Of a stretch of 62,755 nt of DNA, positions 1 through 7,182 are shown in pieces (position 1 is the first letter of the stretch; every line of letters starts with the position of its first letter). A model generated the notes under the pieces. That model was given only the letters and a program-made list of their open reading frames with translations. It did not search any database and was not told the DNA's origin. Origin of the DNA: an alpha proteobacterium SCGC AAA536-K22 (GTDB lineage: Bacteria > Pseudomonadota > Alphaproteobacteria > Puniceispirillales > Marisalimonadaceae). The position numbers and the translations under genes are program-made. Location of the stretch: NCBI GenBank assembly GCA_000421325.1, contig ATWQ01000012.1:1-62755 (forward strand). Reading direction: 5' to 3'.

Positions 1-95
1 TTTCAGCATTTGAATCAATTCAAAAAGAGTTAGCAGAAACAAGACAAACAAAACCAGTAATATTAGTATCGAAACAAAGATATTTACCTCTCAAA
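1..95 (+). repeat. Inverted repeat, left arm (95 bp, exact)
   Basis: Bases 1-95 are the exact reverse complement of 2592-2686. Identity stops at base 96, where this copy continues as the ABC transporter nucleotide-binding domain and the other copy becomes neuB. The arm starts at the first base of the window, so its outer limit is unknown. It encodes the linker between the membrane and ATPase parts of the ABC protein. The pattern fits an assembly or amplification chimera better than a natural repeat. Confidence 0.95.
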
Positions 96-821
96 CAAAA
101 AATATCCCTTGAAAATATCACGTTTACATACCCTGGAAAAACAGAAGCAACTCTTAAAGGCCTAAATATGTTAATTCCAGCCAATAGCGTAATAGGTATA
201 GTTGGTCCATCTGGTTCAGGTAAGTCAACACTTATAGATATTTTGCTTGGCCTAATCGAGCCGCAGAAAGGCGATCTAAAGATAGATAATGAAACCATCA
301 ATGATAAAAATCGACGTTCTTGGCAAAATACTATTGGCTTTGTCGCACAAAGCATTTTTCTATCAGAAGGTACTGTTGCTGATAATGTAGCCTTTGGTAT
401 TCCACAAAAGAAAGTTAATCTAGTAAAAGTTAAAAAAGCAATTAAACTTGCTTATCTAACAGAACTAGTAAAAAGTCTTGAAAAAGGTATTCATACAAAA
501 GTTGGAGAGCGTGGCGTTCAATTATCAGGCGGACAACGCCAACGTATAGGTATTGCTAGGGCCCTATATCACGAACCAGAAGTACTTATCTTTGATGAAG
601 CAACCAGCTCTCTTGATGGTATCACTGAAAAAATAATCATGGAAGCCATACATGACTTTAGAGGAAAAAAAACCATTGTTTTAATCGCTCATCGACTAAA
701 AACAGTTCAAAAATGTGATCAAATTTACTTTGTTGATAAAGAACAAGTAATTGATCAAGGTACTTATCAAGAATTAATTAATAAAAACGAACATTTTAAA
801 AATATGGCGGCTCATTCTTAA
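1..821 (+). CDS. ABC transporter (flippase-type), ATPase half, 5'-truncated
   Basis: This is the C-terminal nucleotide-binding domain of an ABC exporter, open from the window edge (codons from base 3). All ATPase motifs are visible: Walker A GPSGSGKST near 203-230, the Q-loop FVAQS, the signature LSGGQRQR near 520-545, Walker B VLIFDEATSSLD, and the H-loop IAHRL. The membrane half is not upstream. It lies on the opposite strand at 2592-3662, and the shared 95 bp show that the two halves belong to one protein. Joined at the repeat they give about 598 residues, the usual size of MsbA/PglK-type exporters. Next to nonulosonate genes, a role in flipping a lipid-linked sugar or glycan is plausible. 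The split is probably an artefact. Confidence 0.9.
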   Translation, partial: SAFESIQKELAETRQTKPVILVSKQRYLPLKQKISLENITFTYPGKTEATLKGLNMLIPANSVIGIVGPSGSGKSTLIDILLGLIEPQKGDLKIDNETINDKNRRSWQNTIGFVAQSIFLSEGTVADNVAFGIPQKKVNLVKVKKAIKLAYLTELVKSLEKGIHTKVGERGVQLSGGQRQRIGIARALYHEPEVLIFDEATSSLDGITEKIIMEAIHDFRGKKTIVLIAHRLKTVQKCDQIYFVDKEQVIDQGTYQELINKNEHFKNMAAHS

Positions 822-824
822 GTA

Positions 825-848
825 ATACTGATTTTAATCCCTCAGTAT
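825..848 (+). terminator. Possible hairpin after the ABC gene
   Basis: ATACTGA (825-831) pairs perfectly with TCAGTAT (842-848) around a 10-base loop, starting four bases after the ABC stop codon. The stem is AT-rich and no clear T-tract follows, so this is a weak terminator candidate only. Confidence 0.25.
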
Positions 849-888
849 GATTGCGTTGATTATTTTGTATCCATTTTAGTGTATTGAA

Positions 889-917
889 TTGACATCAAAA
901 TATGTATGAACTATAGC
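889..917 (+). promoter_or_regulatory. Putative sigma-70 promoter for the SIS-phosphatase-neuB genes
   Basis: A perfect -35 box TTGACA (889-894) is followed by a 17-base spacer and TATAGC (912-917), which matches four of six -10 consensus bases. It lies about 117 bases before the SIS gene, in the 212-base gap after the ABC gene. The perfect -35 and the ideal spacing make it credible, but AT-rich DNA gives chance matches. Confidence 0.45.
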
Positions 918-1033
918 TCAATACATAAAAAAAATATAATTTGTTAGGCTATTAGATTTTAATAACTTACGAATAGGATTTTATATATTTAATTTGTAAC
1001 CTATATTTATTAAGTCACTTTTGAAAATTTAAC

Positions 1034-1525
1034 ATGACAATTAAAAATATAAATCTACTATTTGAAGTATCTATAATTGTTAAGAGATTATGCCTAAACC
1101 AAGGTTTAAATTGTATTAAAGTTATTGGTGATGAAATATGCAAATCTATTAAAAATAATGGAAAATTAATGCTCTGCGGTAACGGTGGGTCTGCAGCTGA
1201 TGCACAACATTTAGCTGCTGAAATGTTAGTTCGCCTAAGGCCAATGAACAATAGAGAGGCTGTAGCAGCTATCACACTTGCCCAAGGTGCATCTACTATT
1301 ACAGCTTGTGGGAATGACTTTGGATATGATACTTTGTATGAAAGAACTTTAAAAGCTCTTGGAAGAAAAGAAGATTGTCTTTTAGGAATTACAACTTCTG
1401 GTAATTCAAAAAATATATTTTTGGCAATGAAGGCTGCAAAAGAAGCACATATAACAGCTGGCCACGCATTAATGGAGTATATTGAAGATAAATTAATTGA
1501 GTCTGGATATTTAAATTTACAATAA
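1034..1525 (+). CDS. SIS-domain sugar-phosphate isomerase, GmhA-like, with internal deletion
   Basis: The protein resembles sedoheptulose-7-phosphate isomerase (GmhA). The phosphosugar-binding stretch CGNGGSAADAQHLAAEM (about residues 48-64) and TTSGNSKN (about 122-129) are clear. It has 163 residues against about 190-200 for the family. The text runs directly from AMKAAK into EAHITAGHALMEYIE, skipping about 38 residues that normally hold a beta strand and the TARIQ segment with a metal/catalytic Gln. The reading frame is kept. As it stands the enzyme is probably inactive. The stop overlaps the next start (TAATG). No good ribosome binding site is seen. In nonulosonate loci such isomerases supply sugar precursors, so a heptose role is not assured. 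Confidence 0.75.
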   Translation: MTIKNINLLFEVSIIVKRLCLNQGLNCIKVIGDEICKSIKNNGKLMLCGNGGSAADAQHLAAEMLVRLRPMNNREAVAAITLAQGASTITACGNDFGYDTLYERTLKALGRKEDCLLGITTSGNSKNIFLAMKAAKEAHITAGHALMEYIEDKLIESGYLNLQ

Positions 1526-2031
1526 TGAGTATGAAACTTTCTATTGATAAAATTGACGCATTTATTTTTGATTTTGATGGTGTAATGACAAATAATTTAG
1601 TATATCTTGACCAAGAAGGGAGAGAAAGTGTCAGATGTAGTCGAGCAGACGGTTTGGCCATTGATGTCTTACATAAACTTAATAAACCAGCCTTCATACT
1701 CTCCACAGAAAAAAATCTTGTAGTTGCAATGAGAGCAAAAAAGCTTGGAATTTCAGTAATTCAAGGCGTGGCTGAAAAGTCGAAAAGTATTAAAGATCTT
1801 GCCAATAAAAACAATTATAATTTGAACAATATATTCTATGTAGGAAATGATTTAAATGATTACTATGCCATGAAATTGTGTGGTTTCTCAGCTTGTCCGG
1901 CTGATAGTCATTTTAAAATAAAAAGGATTTCAAATTTTACGCTTAAGGTAAAAGGCGGTAATGGAGTTGTAAAAGATTTACTAGAAGAAGTTTTTAGATT
2001 AAACTTACTTAAAATTCTATACTCAGATTAA
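1525..2031 (+). CDS. HAD-family phosphatase, KdsC-like (nonulosonate-phosphate phosphatase type)
   Basis: The protein has 168 residues, the size of KdsC and of the phosphatase domain fused to some CMP-sialate synthetases. HAD motif I is DFDGVMT (about residues 15-21), motif II the STEKN region, and motif IV GNDLNDYYAM. The C-terminal GGNGVVKDLLE is typical of KdsC. It would remove the phosphate from an 8- or 9-carbon acidic sugar made by the neighbouring NeuB-type synthase. It overlaps the SIS gene by one base and lies nine bases before neuB, so the three form an operon. A KDO-8-phosphate phosphatase role is possible, but the context favours a sialic- or legionaminic-acid pathway. Confidence 0.8.
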   Translation: MSMKLSIDKIDAFIFDFDGVMTNNLVYLDQEGRESVRCSRADGLAIDVLHKLNKPAFILSTEKNLVVAMRAKKLGISVIQGVAEKSKSIKDLANKNNYNLNNIFYVGNDLNDYYAMKLCGFSACPADSHFKIKRISNFTLKVKGGNGVVKDLLEEVFRLNLLKILYSD

Positions 2032-2040
2032 GGGGATAAT

Positions 2041-2598
2041 ATGTCAATTGTTATTAGTGCAGAGATAGGGATTAATCATAATGGTGATATGTCCATTTGT
2101 AAGCAACTCATAGACGTAGCAGCTGACTCTGGTGCAGATTGTGTAAAGTTCCAAAAAAGAGATATAAATGAGGTTTATACACCAGAGTATTTAGATTCTG
2201 CAAGAGATAGTCCTTGGGGAACCACTCAACGAGAGCAGAAGATAGGGTTAGAGTTTAGTGTAGAGCAATATAAAGAGATAGACGCTTACTGTAAAACCAA
2301 GGGTATTGATTGGTATGCAAGTGCGTGGGACATCAACTCGCAAATTTTTCTACGCCAATTTGACACTAAGTATAATAAAGTTGCTTCAGCAATGATTGTA
2401 TATAAAAAGCTATTAAAAGAGATTGCAGGTGAAGGCAAGCACACCTTTATATCTACAGGTATGACAACCTATGCAGATATTCAGGTAGCGGTTGATATTT
2501 TTAATGAACATGGTTGTTCATTTGAATTAATGCATACTGTTTCTACTTATCCTATGAAAGATGAAGATGCTAATCTTAAGATGATAGAAACTTTGAGA
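2041..2598 (+). CDS. neuB: N-acetylneuraminate (nonulosonate) synthase NeuB, 3'-truncated
   Basis: This is the N-terminal half of a NeuB-family synthase, which condenses phosphoenolpyruvate with an N-acyl amino sugar to form a nonulosonic acid. Family blocks are plain: EIGINHNGD at the start, VKFQKR, YTPEYLDS, WGTTQREQK, and TFISTGM. The good sequence ends at MIETLR (residue 186 of about 350 expected). The frame then runs through the inverted 95-bp ABC fragment and stops at 2667, so the last 22 codons are foreign. The catalytic C-terminal barrel half and the SAF domain are missing. The break is probably a chimera. A start nine bases after the phosphatase stop indicates an operon. Confidence 0.9.
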
Positions 2599-2686
2599 GG
2601 TAAATATCTTTGTTTCGATACTAATATTACTGGTTTTGTTTGTCTTGTTTCTGCTAACTCTTTTTGAATTGATTCAAATGCTGAAA
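2592..2686 (-). repeat. Inverted repeat, right arm (95 bp, exact)
   Basis: This is the reverse complement of bases 1-95. Its left end coincides with the point where neuB breaks. Bases 2592-2598 (TTTGAGA) fit both the neuB reading and the ABC sequence, so the junction has about 4-7 bp of microhomology. Confidence 0.95.
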
Positions 2687-3662
2687 TACTCCCTTTTATT
2701 CCTGCAATGCTTGCGTAAATTTGTTGAAAAGCTGGCAGTAGTTTAAAGCCTGCAAATGCATAAACAGAAAGTATTGGTAGAATCATACCCAGATCACCAT
2801 TATGACTAGCTATTAAGTAAAGCAAAAGCGACATCATTGAGCCAAAGGCAAGTAATTCCATGAAATAGCGTGGAACTTGGCTTAATGCAACATTAGTACC
2901 TTGACTGTATGCAAGTTTAAAACCTGATTGATTAAAGTTTTTTATAAAATCATTCGCTCTACCTAATAATATTACATCTTTAATGCCACCAAAACCTTCA
3001 TTCATTAGACGAAAACGCTTTTCATTCACTTCTGAAATAGCTCTACCATTACTTTGCAAGCGCAACCTTACTACTTTAAAAAGAATAAAATATGCAAGTG
3101 CAAAAAAAGAAATTCCAATTATAGCAACTTTGGGGTCATAGAAAAATATAGCAAGAAAAATAAATAGTGTAAGTACGATGCGTGAATTCATTTGCATAAG
3201 GGGCATCAATATTCCATTTGTTACTCTTTGTGACTCAACAGCAATCTTTTTTGTGAACTGAGCACTACTTCCAGATGTGTGGAATAACCAATTCTGCTTT
3301 AGATAATGTTCATAGAGACGATCCGCAATTTCGGCGCCAACTTTGTGCCCAAACATGGACAGCCTCCATGTGGTGTATATAGATACTAAAGTTGAAAAAA
3401 GTAACACTACCATAACTCCAACACCAAGCAAAAATACAAATTTTGTTTCTGAGGTTATACCACTGAATTGGTAAACTTTAGTTATCAAAGTATCTTGTTT
3501 AAGCTCACCCATATTCCCGACTATTCCCATAAAGGGAATAATCGATGCCAGGCTAACAATTTCAGTAAATGCCATTAAAACAACCATAAACTGAAGTAAA
3601 TAAAAACTCTTGCGTTGGTCTTTAGAAAGTAAAGTAAAAGATTCTTTTAAAAGTTTAAACAT
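2592..3662 (-). CDS. ABC transporter (flippase-type), membrane half, 3'-truncated
   Basis: This is the N-terminal transmembrane domain of the ABC exporter whose ATPase half starts this window. About 357 residues are genuine. Hydrophobic segments appear near residues 22-47, 77-97, 157-190 and 255-300, as expected for a six-helix exporter domain. It resembles PglK-type lipid-linked oligosaccharide flippases. The open frame continues about 14 codons past 2592 into antisense neuB, and those codons are not real. In the undamaged genome this gene should read straight into the domain at 96-821 and then the SIS-phosphatase-neuB genes, all on one strand. Confidence 0.88.
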
Positions 3663-4159
3663 AATAATTTATAAACACCCGACACCTAAATAAAATAAAA
3701 ATAGTACAATTTTGAAACTTATTTGCTTCGTGTTCTATGAATTATAAGTTATAATGCAAAAAAACTTTTCTCAAGATATTATAAAAAACATTGAGGTTAT
3801 CTACAATCAAAATTATCATTATTGAGATTTTTTATTTCGATTAATCACTCAAAAATTATCTATTTTAATGAATAAACTTGAACAAAGTAAAAAAGTAAAA
3901 ATAAAATACCGCTATTTTATAACGATTTTACTATGCAAACTCATTGCTAGAAACATCAAAAAAACTACAGCCAATATTATGAATTTTTCACTTTAAAAAC
4001 TTAGAATATTAAAACAAAATAATTTTAAATAAGACTTAAAAAAAATTTATAGATAAATGAAATCTATGTTAAGAGATATTATCTCATATTAGCAAATATA
4101 GAATATTATATTATATGAAATTATAAGATATGTAAGTAAATAAATTTAAGTTAGTAATT
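3663..4159. other. AT-rich intergenic region, 497 bp
   Basis: This gap lies between the divergent ABC membrane-domain gene and the amidase gene, so it should hold promoters for both. It is extremely AT-rich with many TATA-like stretches, and no single promoter stands out. I see no tRNA, no strong hairpin, and no credible ORF. A 23-codon frame at 3754-3825 has no ribosome binding site. Confidence 0.6.
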
Positions 4160-4564
4160 ATGCTCACAGTCCCTAAAATTAAAATGCTTGTAGTCCATTG
4201 CTCTGATACTGAAAATAACCAAGATTTATCAGCAATAGACATTCATAAAATGCATTTAGGGTTTGGCTGGGATGGTATAGGTTATCACAAAATTATTAGA
4301 AGATCAGGTGAAATTGAAAATGGCAGACCTGAATATTGGATGGGAGCTCATGTTAAAGGTATAAATGAAATTAGCTTAGGTGTATGCCTAATAGGAAAAG
4401 ACCAATTCACTAAAAGACAGTTTGCTTCCTTAGAAAAGATTTTAATAAAATGGAAAACCATATATCTAAATGCTCAAGTGGTCGGACATAAAGATACTGG
4501 AAACACCAAAAAAAGTTGTCCAAATTTTGATGTTGTCACTTGGTGGCATCATAGATTTAAATGA
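4160..4564 (+). CDS. N-acetylmuramoyl-L-alanine amidase, T7-lysozyme/PGRP-like (AmpD role)
   Basis: This is an Amidase_2/PGRP-family zinc amidase of 134 residues, close in layout to T7 lysozyme. Likely zinc ligands are His13 (VVHCSD), His110 (VGHKDT) and Cys120 (SCPNFD), matching the His-His-Cys pattern of T7 lysozyme. The family cleaves the bond between MurNAc and L-Ala. There is no signal peptide, so it should act in the cytoplasm, where AmpD-type enzymes strip peptides from anhydro-muropeptides. Its stop overlaps the start of the NlpC/P60 gene (ATGA), so the two are translationally coupled. A phage origin is possible, but no other phage genes are near and recycling genes surround it. Confidence 0.85.
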   Translation: MLTVPKIKMLVVHCSDTENNQDLSAIDIHKMHLGFGWDGIGYHKIIRRSGEIENGRPEYWMGAHVKGINEISLGVCLIGKDQFTKRQFASLEKILIKWKTIYLNAQVVGHKDTGNTKKSCPNFDVVTWWHHRFK

Positions 4565-5316
4565 ATATTATTACACCATCAACATATATGAAATCAAATA
4601 CTCAAAGTGTGTCGCTTCTAGAAACTGAATGTTTGTATGGAGAAAAAGTTGAGATTTTAGATAAGTATCAAGAATGGGTTTATTGTAAATTAAATACAGA
4701 TAATTATTGTGGTTGGATCCAAAAAAACAGTTTAGGACAACTAAAAAAAATAACACATAGAGTTATAAATAAAAGCTCCTTTATTTATAGAGAAACTAAT
4801 CCCAAATCTGAAATTTTACTGCGCATTCCTATGGGTGCTAGATTAGCAGTTGAGAATATAAAATCAAATTGGGCTCAAACTTTTTTGATTATTAATAACA
4901 AAATGCAAGTTGGTTATGTACCTAGTGGGCATATAGTTGATAACGACAATAAAGTTAATGACTGGGTAAAAATTGCTCAAACATTAGAAGGGACTCCTTA
5001 CAGATGGGGAGGAAGAGACACTCTAGGCATAGACTGTTCAGCTTTGTTACAGTTATCATATCAAACATATGGACAAAACATACCCAGAAATACTTCAGAG
5101 CAAGTAAACCTGAAAAAAAATACCTTAACAAATCTAAATAATTTGAAACGAGGGTGTGTAGTTTTTTGGCCTGGACATGTTGGGATAATGATTGATAAAG
5201 TAAACTGCATACATGCAAATAGTTTTCATATGAAAACAGTAACTGAACCACTTTTTGATATTATCAATAGAATGGATAAAGATCATCTAATTGCGAAAAT
5301 GATGGATTTTAATTGA
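4561..5316 (+). CDS. NlpC/P60 gamma-D-glutamyl endopeptidase with SH3 domains (YkfC-like)
   Basis: The 251-residue protein has two bacterial SH3-like regions (about 10-60 and 65-125) followed by an NlpC/P60 cysteine peptidase. The catalytic Cys159 lies in GIDCSALLQ, His206 in WPGHVGIM, and a polar third residue is His218 (CIHAN). Family members cut between D-Glu and the diamino acid of peptidoglycan peptides. The SH3-plus-NlpC layout matches Bacillus YkfC, which degrades free muropeptides. There is no signal peptide, so a cytoplasmic recycling role after the coupled amidase is likely. The gene overlaps the amidase by four bases and converges on the epimerase gene 19 bases away. Confidence 0.87.
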   Translation: MNIITPSTYMKSNTQSVSLLETECLYGEKVEILDKYQEWVYCKLNTDNYCGWIQKNSLGQLKKITHRVINKSSFIYRETNPKSEILLRIPMGARLAVENIKSNWAQTFLIINNKMQVGYVPSGHIVDNDNKVNDWVKIAQTLEGTPYRWGGRDTLGIDCSALLQLSYQTYGQNIPRNTSEQVNLKKNTLTNLNNLKRGCVVFWPGHVGIMIDKVNCIHANSFHMKTVTEPLFDIINRMDKDHLIAKMMDFN

Positions 5317-5335
5317 CCAAAGCTTTCTAAAAAAT

Positions 5336-6349
5336 TTATAAATAGTAAGATTTATACCATTCAACAAATTTAGTTATTCCTTCATGAACCGTTGTTTTAG
5401 GTTGAGAGCCTATAAGATTTTCAAGAAGGGTAATATTACTATGTGTTTTATAAATGTCTCCGTCTTGCATGCCTAAAAATTTCTTCTTTGCATTAATGCC
5501 TAATATTTTTTCTAGTTCTGTTATAAAATCAAGTAAGTTTATAGGCTTAGAATTTCCAATATTCACTATTCTAAAAGGAGCTACATCAGACAAACTATCA
5601 TTTTTAATAATTTCTTTATTTTTTTGAGTTTCAAAGGGGTTTTTAAATGTTAAAAGGTAAATAGCCCTAACTAAATCGCTTATATAAGTAAAATCTCTGA
5701 CCATATTGCCTTTATTGTAAACACTTATAGGCTTGTCTGATAAGATACTCTTAGTAAATTTAAATAAAGCCATATCAGGTCTTCCCCATGGCCCATAAAC
5801 AGTAAAAAACCTAAACATAGTAGTGGGTATTTTATATAAATGAGCAAAAGAATGAGCAATAGCCTCATTCGACTTTTTGGTTGCTGCATAAAAAGACATT
5901 GGCGTGTCAGATTTTTGATTTTCATGCAGCGGCATGTCCTTGTTACTTCCATAAACAGAAGATGTTGATGCCATTAGCAAATGCTTGGGTTTGAATTTTC
6001 TTGCTAGTTCAAGTATATGAAAAGTTCCTATTAAATTAGCTTCTAAATAAGACATAGGATTATCAATTGAGTATCTTACACCTGCTTGTGCTGCTAGATG
6101 AATAATAATTTTGGGTTTGTGATTTTCACAAATTTTATGTAATAACTTTGAATTTTGAAGCAAACCTTTATAGGCTATAAATTCAGGGTTCTTTTCTAAA
6201 ATGCTATGTCTGTCTTTTTTTAAATTAACATCATAATAATTTGTCATGGCATCAAAACCAACAACTTTCCAATTTTTTGATAAGAACGTTTGAGCTAAGT
6301 GAAAGCCAATGAAACCTGCAGAACCTGTAATTAAAACAGTTTTACTAAT
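5336..6349 (-). CDS. NAD-dependent SDR epimerase, UDP-glucuronate 4-epimerase-like, probable ATT start
   Basis: This extended SDR protein resembles UDP-glucuronate epimerases (CapI/LpsL type), which make UDP-galacturonate for surface sugars. From the first ATG (6247) it would lack the NAD-binding Gly motif. In-frame upstream codons encode LITGSAGFIGFH, the Rossmann glycine motif, back to an ATT at 6349, with AAGGAG seven bases before it. ATT is therefore the likely start, giving 337 residues, the normal length. The catalytic motif is YAATK, followed by FRFFTVYGPWGRPD. It lies 49 bases downstream of murQ on the same strand and may be cotranscribed with it. Exact substrate specificity is uncertain. 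Confidence 0.82.
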   Translation of the reverse strand: MSKTVLITGSAGFIGFHLAQTFLSKNWKVVGFDAMTNYYDVNLKKDRHSILEKNPEFIAYKGLLQNSKLLHKICENHKPKIIIHLAAQAGVRYSIDNPMSYLEANLIGTFHILELARKFKPKHLLMASTSSVYGSNKDMPLHENQKSDTPMSFYAATKKSNEAIAHSFAHLYKIPTTMFRFFTVYGPWGRPDMALFKFTKSILSDKPISVYNKGNMVRDFTYISDLVRAIYLLTFKNPFETQKNKEIIKNDSLSDVAPFRIVNIGNSKPINLLDFITELEKILGINAKKKFLGMQDGDIYKTHSNITLLENLIGSQPKTTVHEGITKFVEWYKSYYL

Positions 6350-6398
6350 TTTTAATCTCCTTAAAAAATTTTATTAAAATAATTATTTTCAATTAAAT

Positions 6399-7136
6399 TT
6401 AATTATCTATCCTAAGCTTTCTATCTCTTAACTTCTGATTTGTTGGTAACATATGGCTCATTTTTCCATTTTTTACTCTACCCAATTTAACCATAACTAA
6501 AGATGAAATAATGTTTAGACAAATTTTCTGAGCAGTCCCAGCTTTTAATCTTGTTGATCCAGCTATTAATTCTTCTTTTGTATCAAGAATAATTTTACAT
6601 TTTCCAAATTCCAATAATTTTCCATTTGGGTTATTACTTATGGCAATGGTAAGAGCCTCTTTTTTATTAGCCTCTTTCAGAACCTTACATGTAAAGGGTG
6701 TATTTCCACTAGCAGCCAAAGCAATTACCACATCATGTGAATTTATAGATTTCTTAGAAACAAATTTTAAAGCCCCAGATATGTCATCTTCTGCATTTTC
6801 GATGGAATTTAAAACAGCCTGATTACCACCTGCTATAATGTAATCTAATCTTGATTTTGGCCAATTAAATGTTGGTAAAAGTTCAACACCGTCTTGAACG
6901 CCTATTCTACCTGAGGTTCCGGCTCCCACATATATCAATCTTCCTTTTGGGTATGTTTTTAGGTGTTGATATATTTTATTCGTTGCCATTTCTATTGATC
7001 TCTCAGCTTTTTTTACATCTAATGATGCACCTCTATGCTCTTTAATCATTAGAGAAATAGCTTCAGCTGAACTTAAATGATCTATTGGTTTACTTTTTTT
7101 ATAAATTCGTTCTGTTTTGGGTATATTTTTAATCAT
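6399..7136 (-). CDS. murQ: N-acetylmuramic acid 6-phosphate etherase, short form
   Basis: MurQ cleaves the lactyl ether of MurNAc-6-phosphate to give GlcNAc-6-phosphate and D-lactate, the step after AnmK in peptidoglycan recycling. The SIS core is plain: YVGAGTSGRIG (about residues 69-79), the VELLPTF segment that carries the family's catalytic Glu, ENAEDD with the second conserved Glu, AASGNTPF, and GSTRLKAGTAQK. It has 245 residues against about 298 usually. It stops soon after the TNQKLRDRKLRI block and lacks the last 50 or so residues (small helical domain). No continuation is seen in other frames, so the short form looks natural. It is divergent from anmK with 46 bases between them. Confidence 0.92.
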   Translation of the reverse strand: MIKNIPKTERIYKKSKPIDHLSSAEAISLMIKEHRGASLDVKKAERSIEMATNKIYQHLKTYPKGRLIYVGAGTSGRIGVQDGVELLPTFNWPKSRLDYIIAGGNQAVLNSIENAEDDISGALKFVSKKSINSHDVVIALAASGNTPFTCKVLKEANKKEALTIAISNNPNGKLLEFGKCKIILDTKEELIAGSTRLKAGTAQKICLNIISSLVMVKLGRVKNGKMSHMLPTNQKLRDRKLRIDN

Positions 7137-7182
7137 ATTTAATATTATATAATTAAAAATAATTGAAAAGGCTAATTAAGTT

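Noticed and set aside
20-355. Minus-strand open frame of 111 codons
   Set aside because: It is antisense to the ABC ATPase domain and shares its C-terminal codons with the neuB read-through only because of the inverted repeat.
2547-2591. Continuation of the ABC membrane-domain frame past the repeat
   Set aside because: It reads antisense to neuB. The true continuation is the ATPase domain at 96-821.
2599-2667. Continuation of the neuB frame to a stop at 2667
   Set aside because: These codons are antisense to the ABC transporter linker in the inverted repeat and have no NeuB similarity.
3754-3825. 23-codon frame in the 497-bp intergenic region
   Set aside because: No ribosome binding site, AT-driven composition and no recognisable protein character.
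4160-5316. Phage lysis module
   Set aside because: No holin, integrase or structural gene is near, and the neighbours are peptidoglycan-recycling genes.
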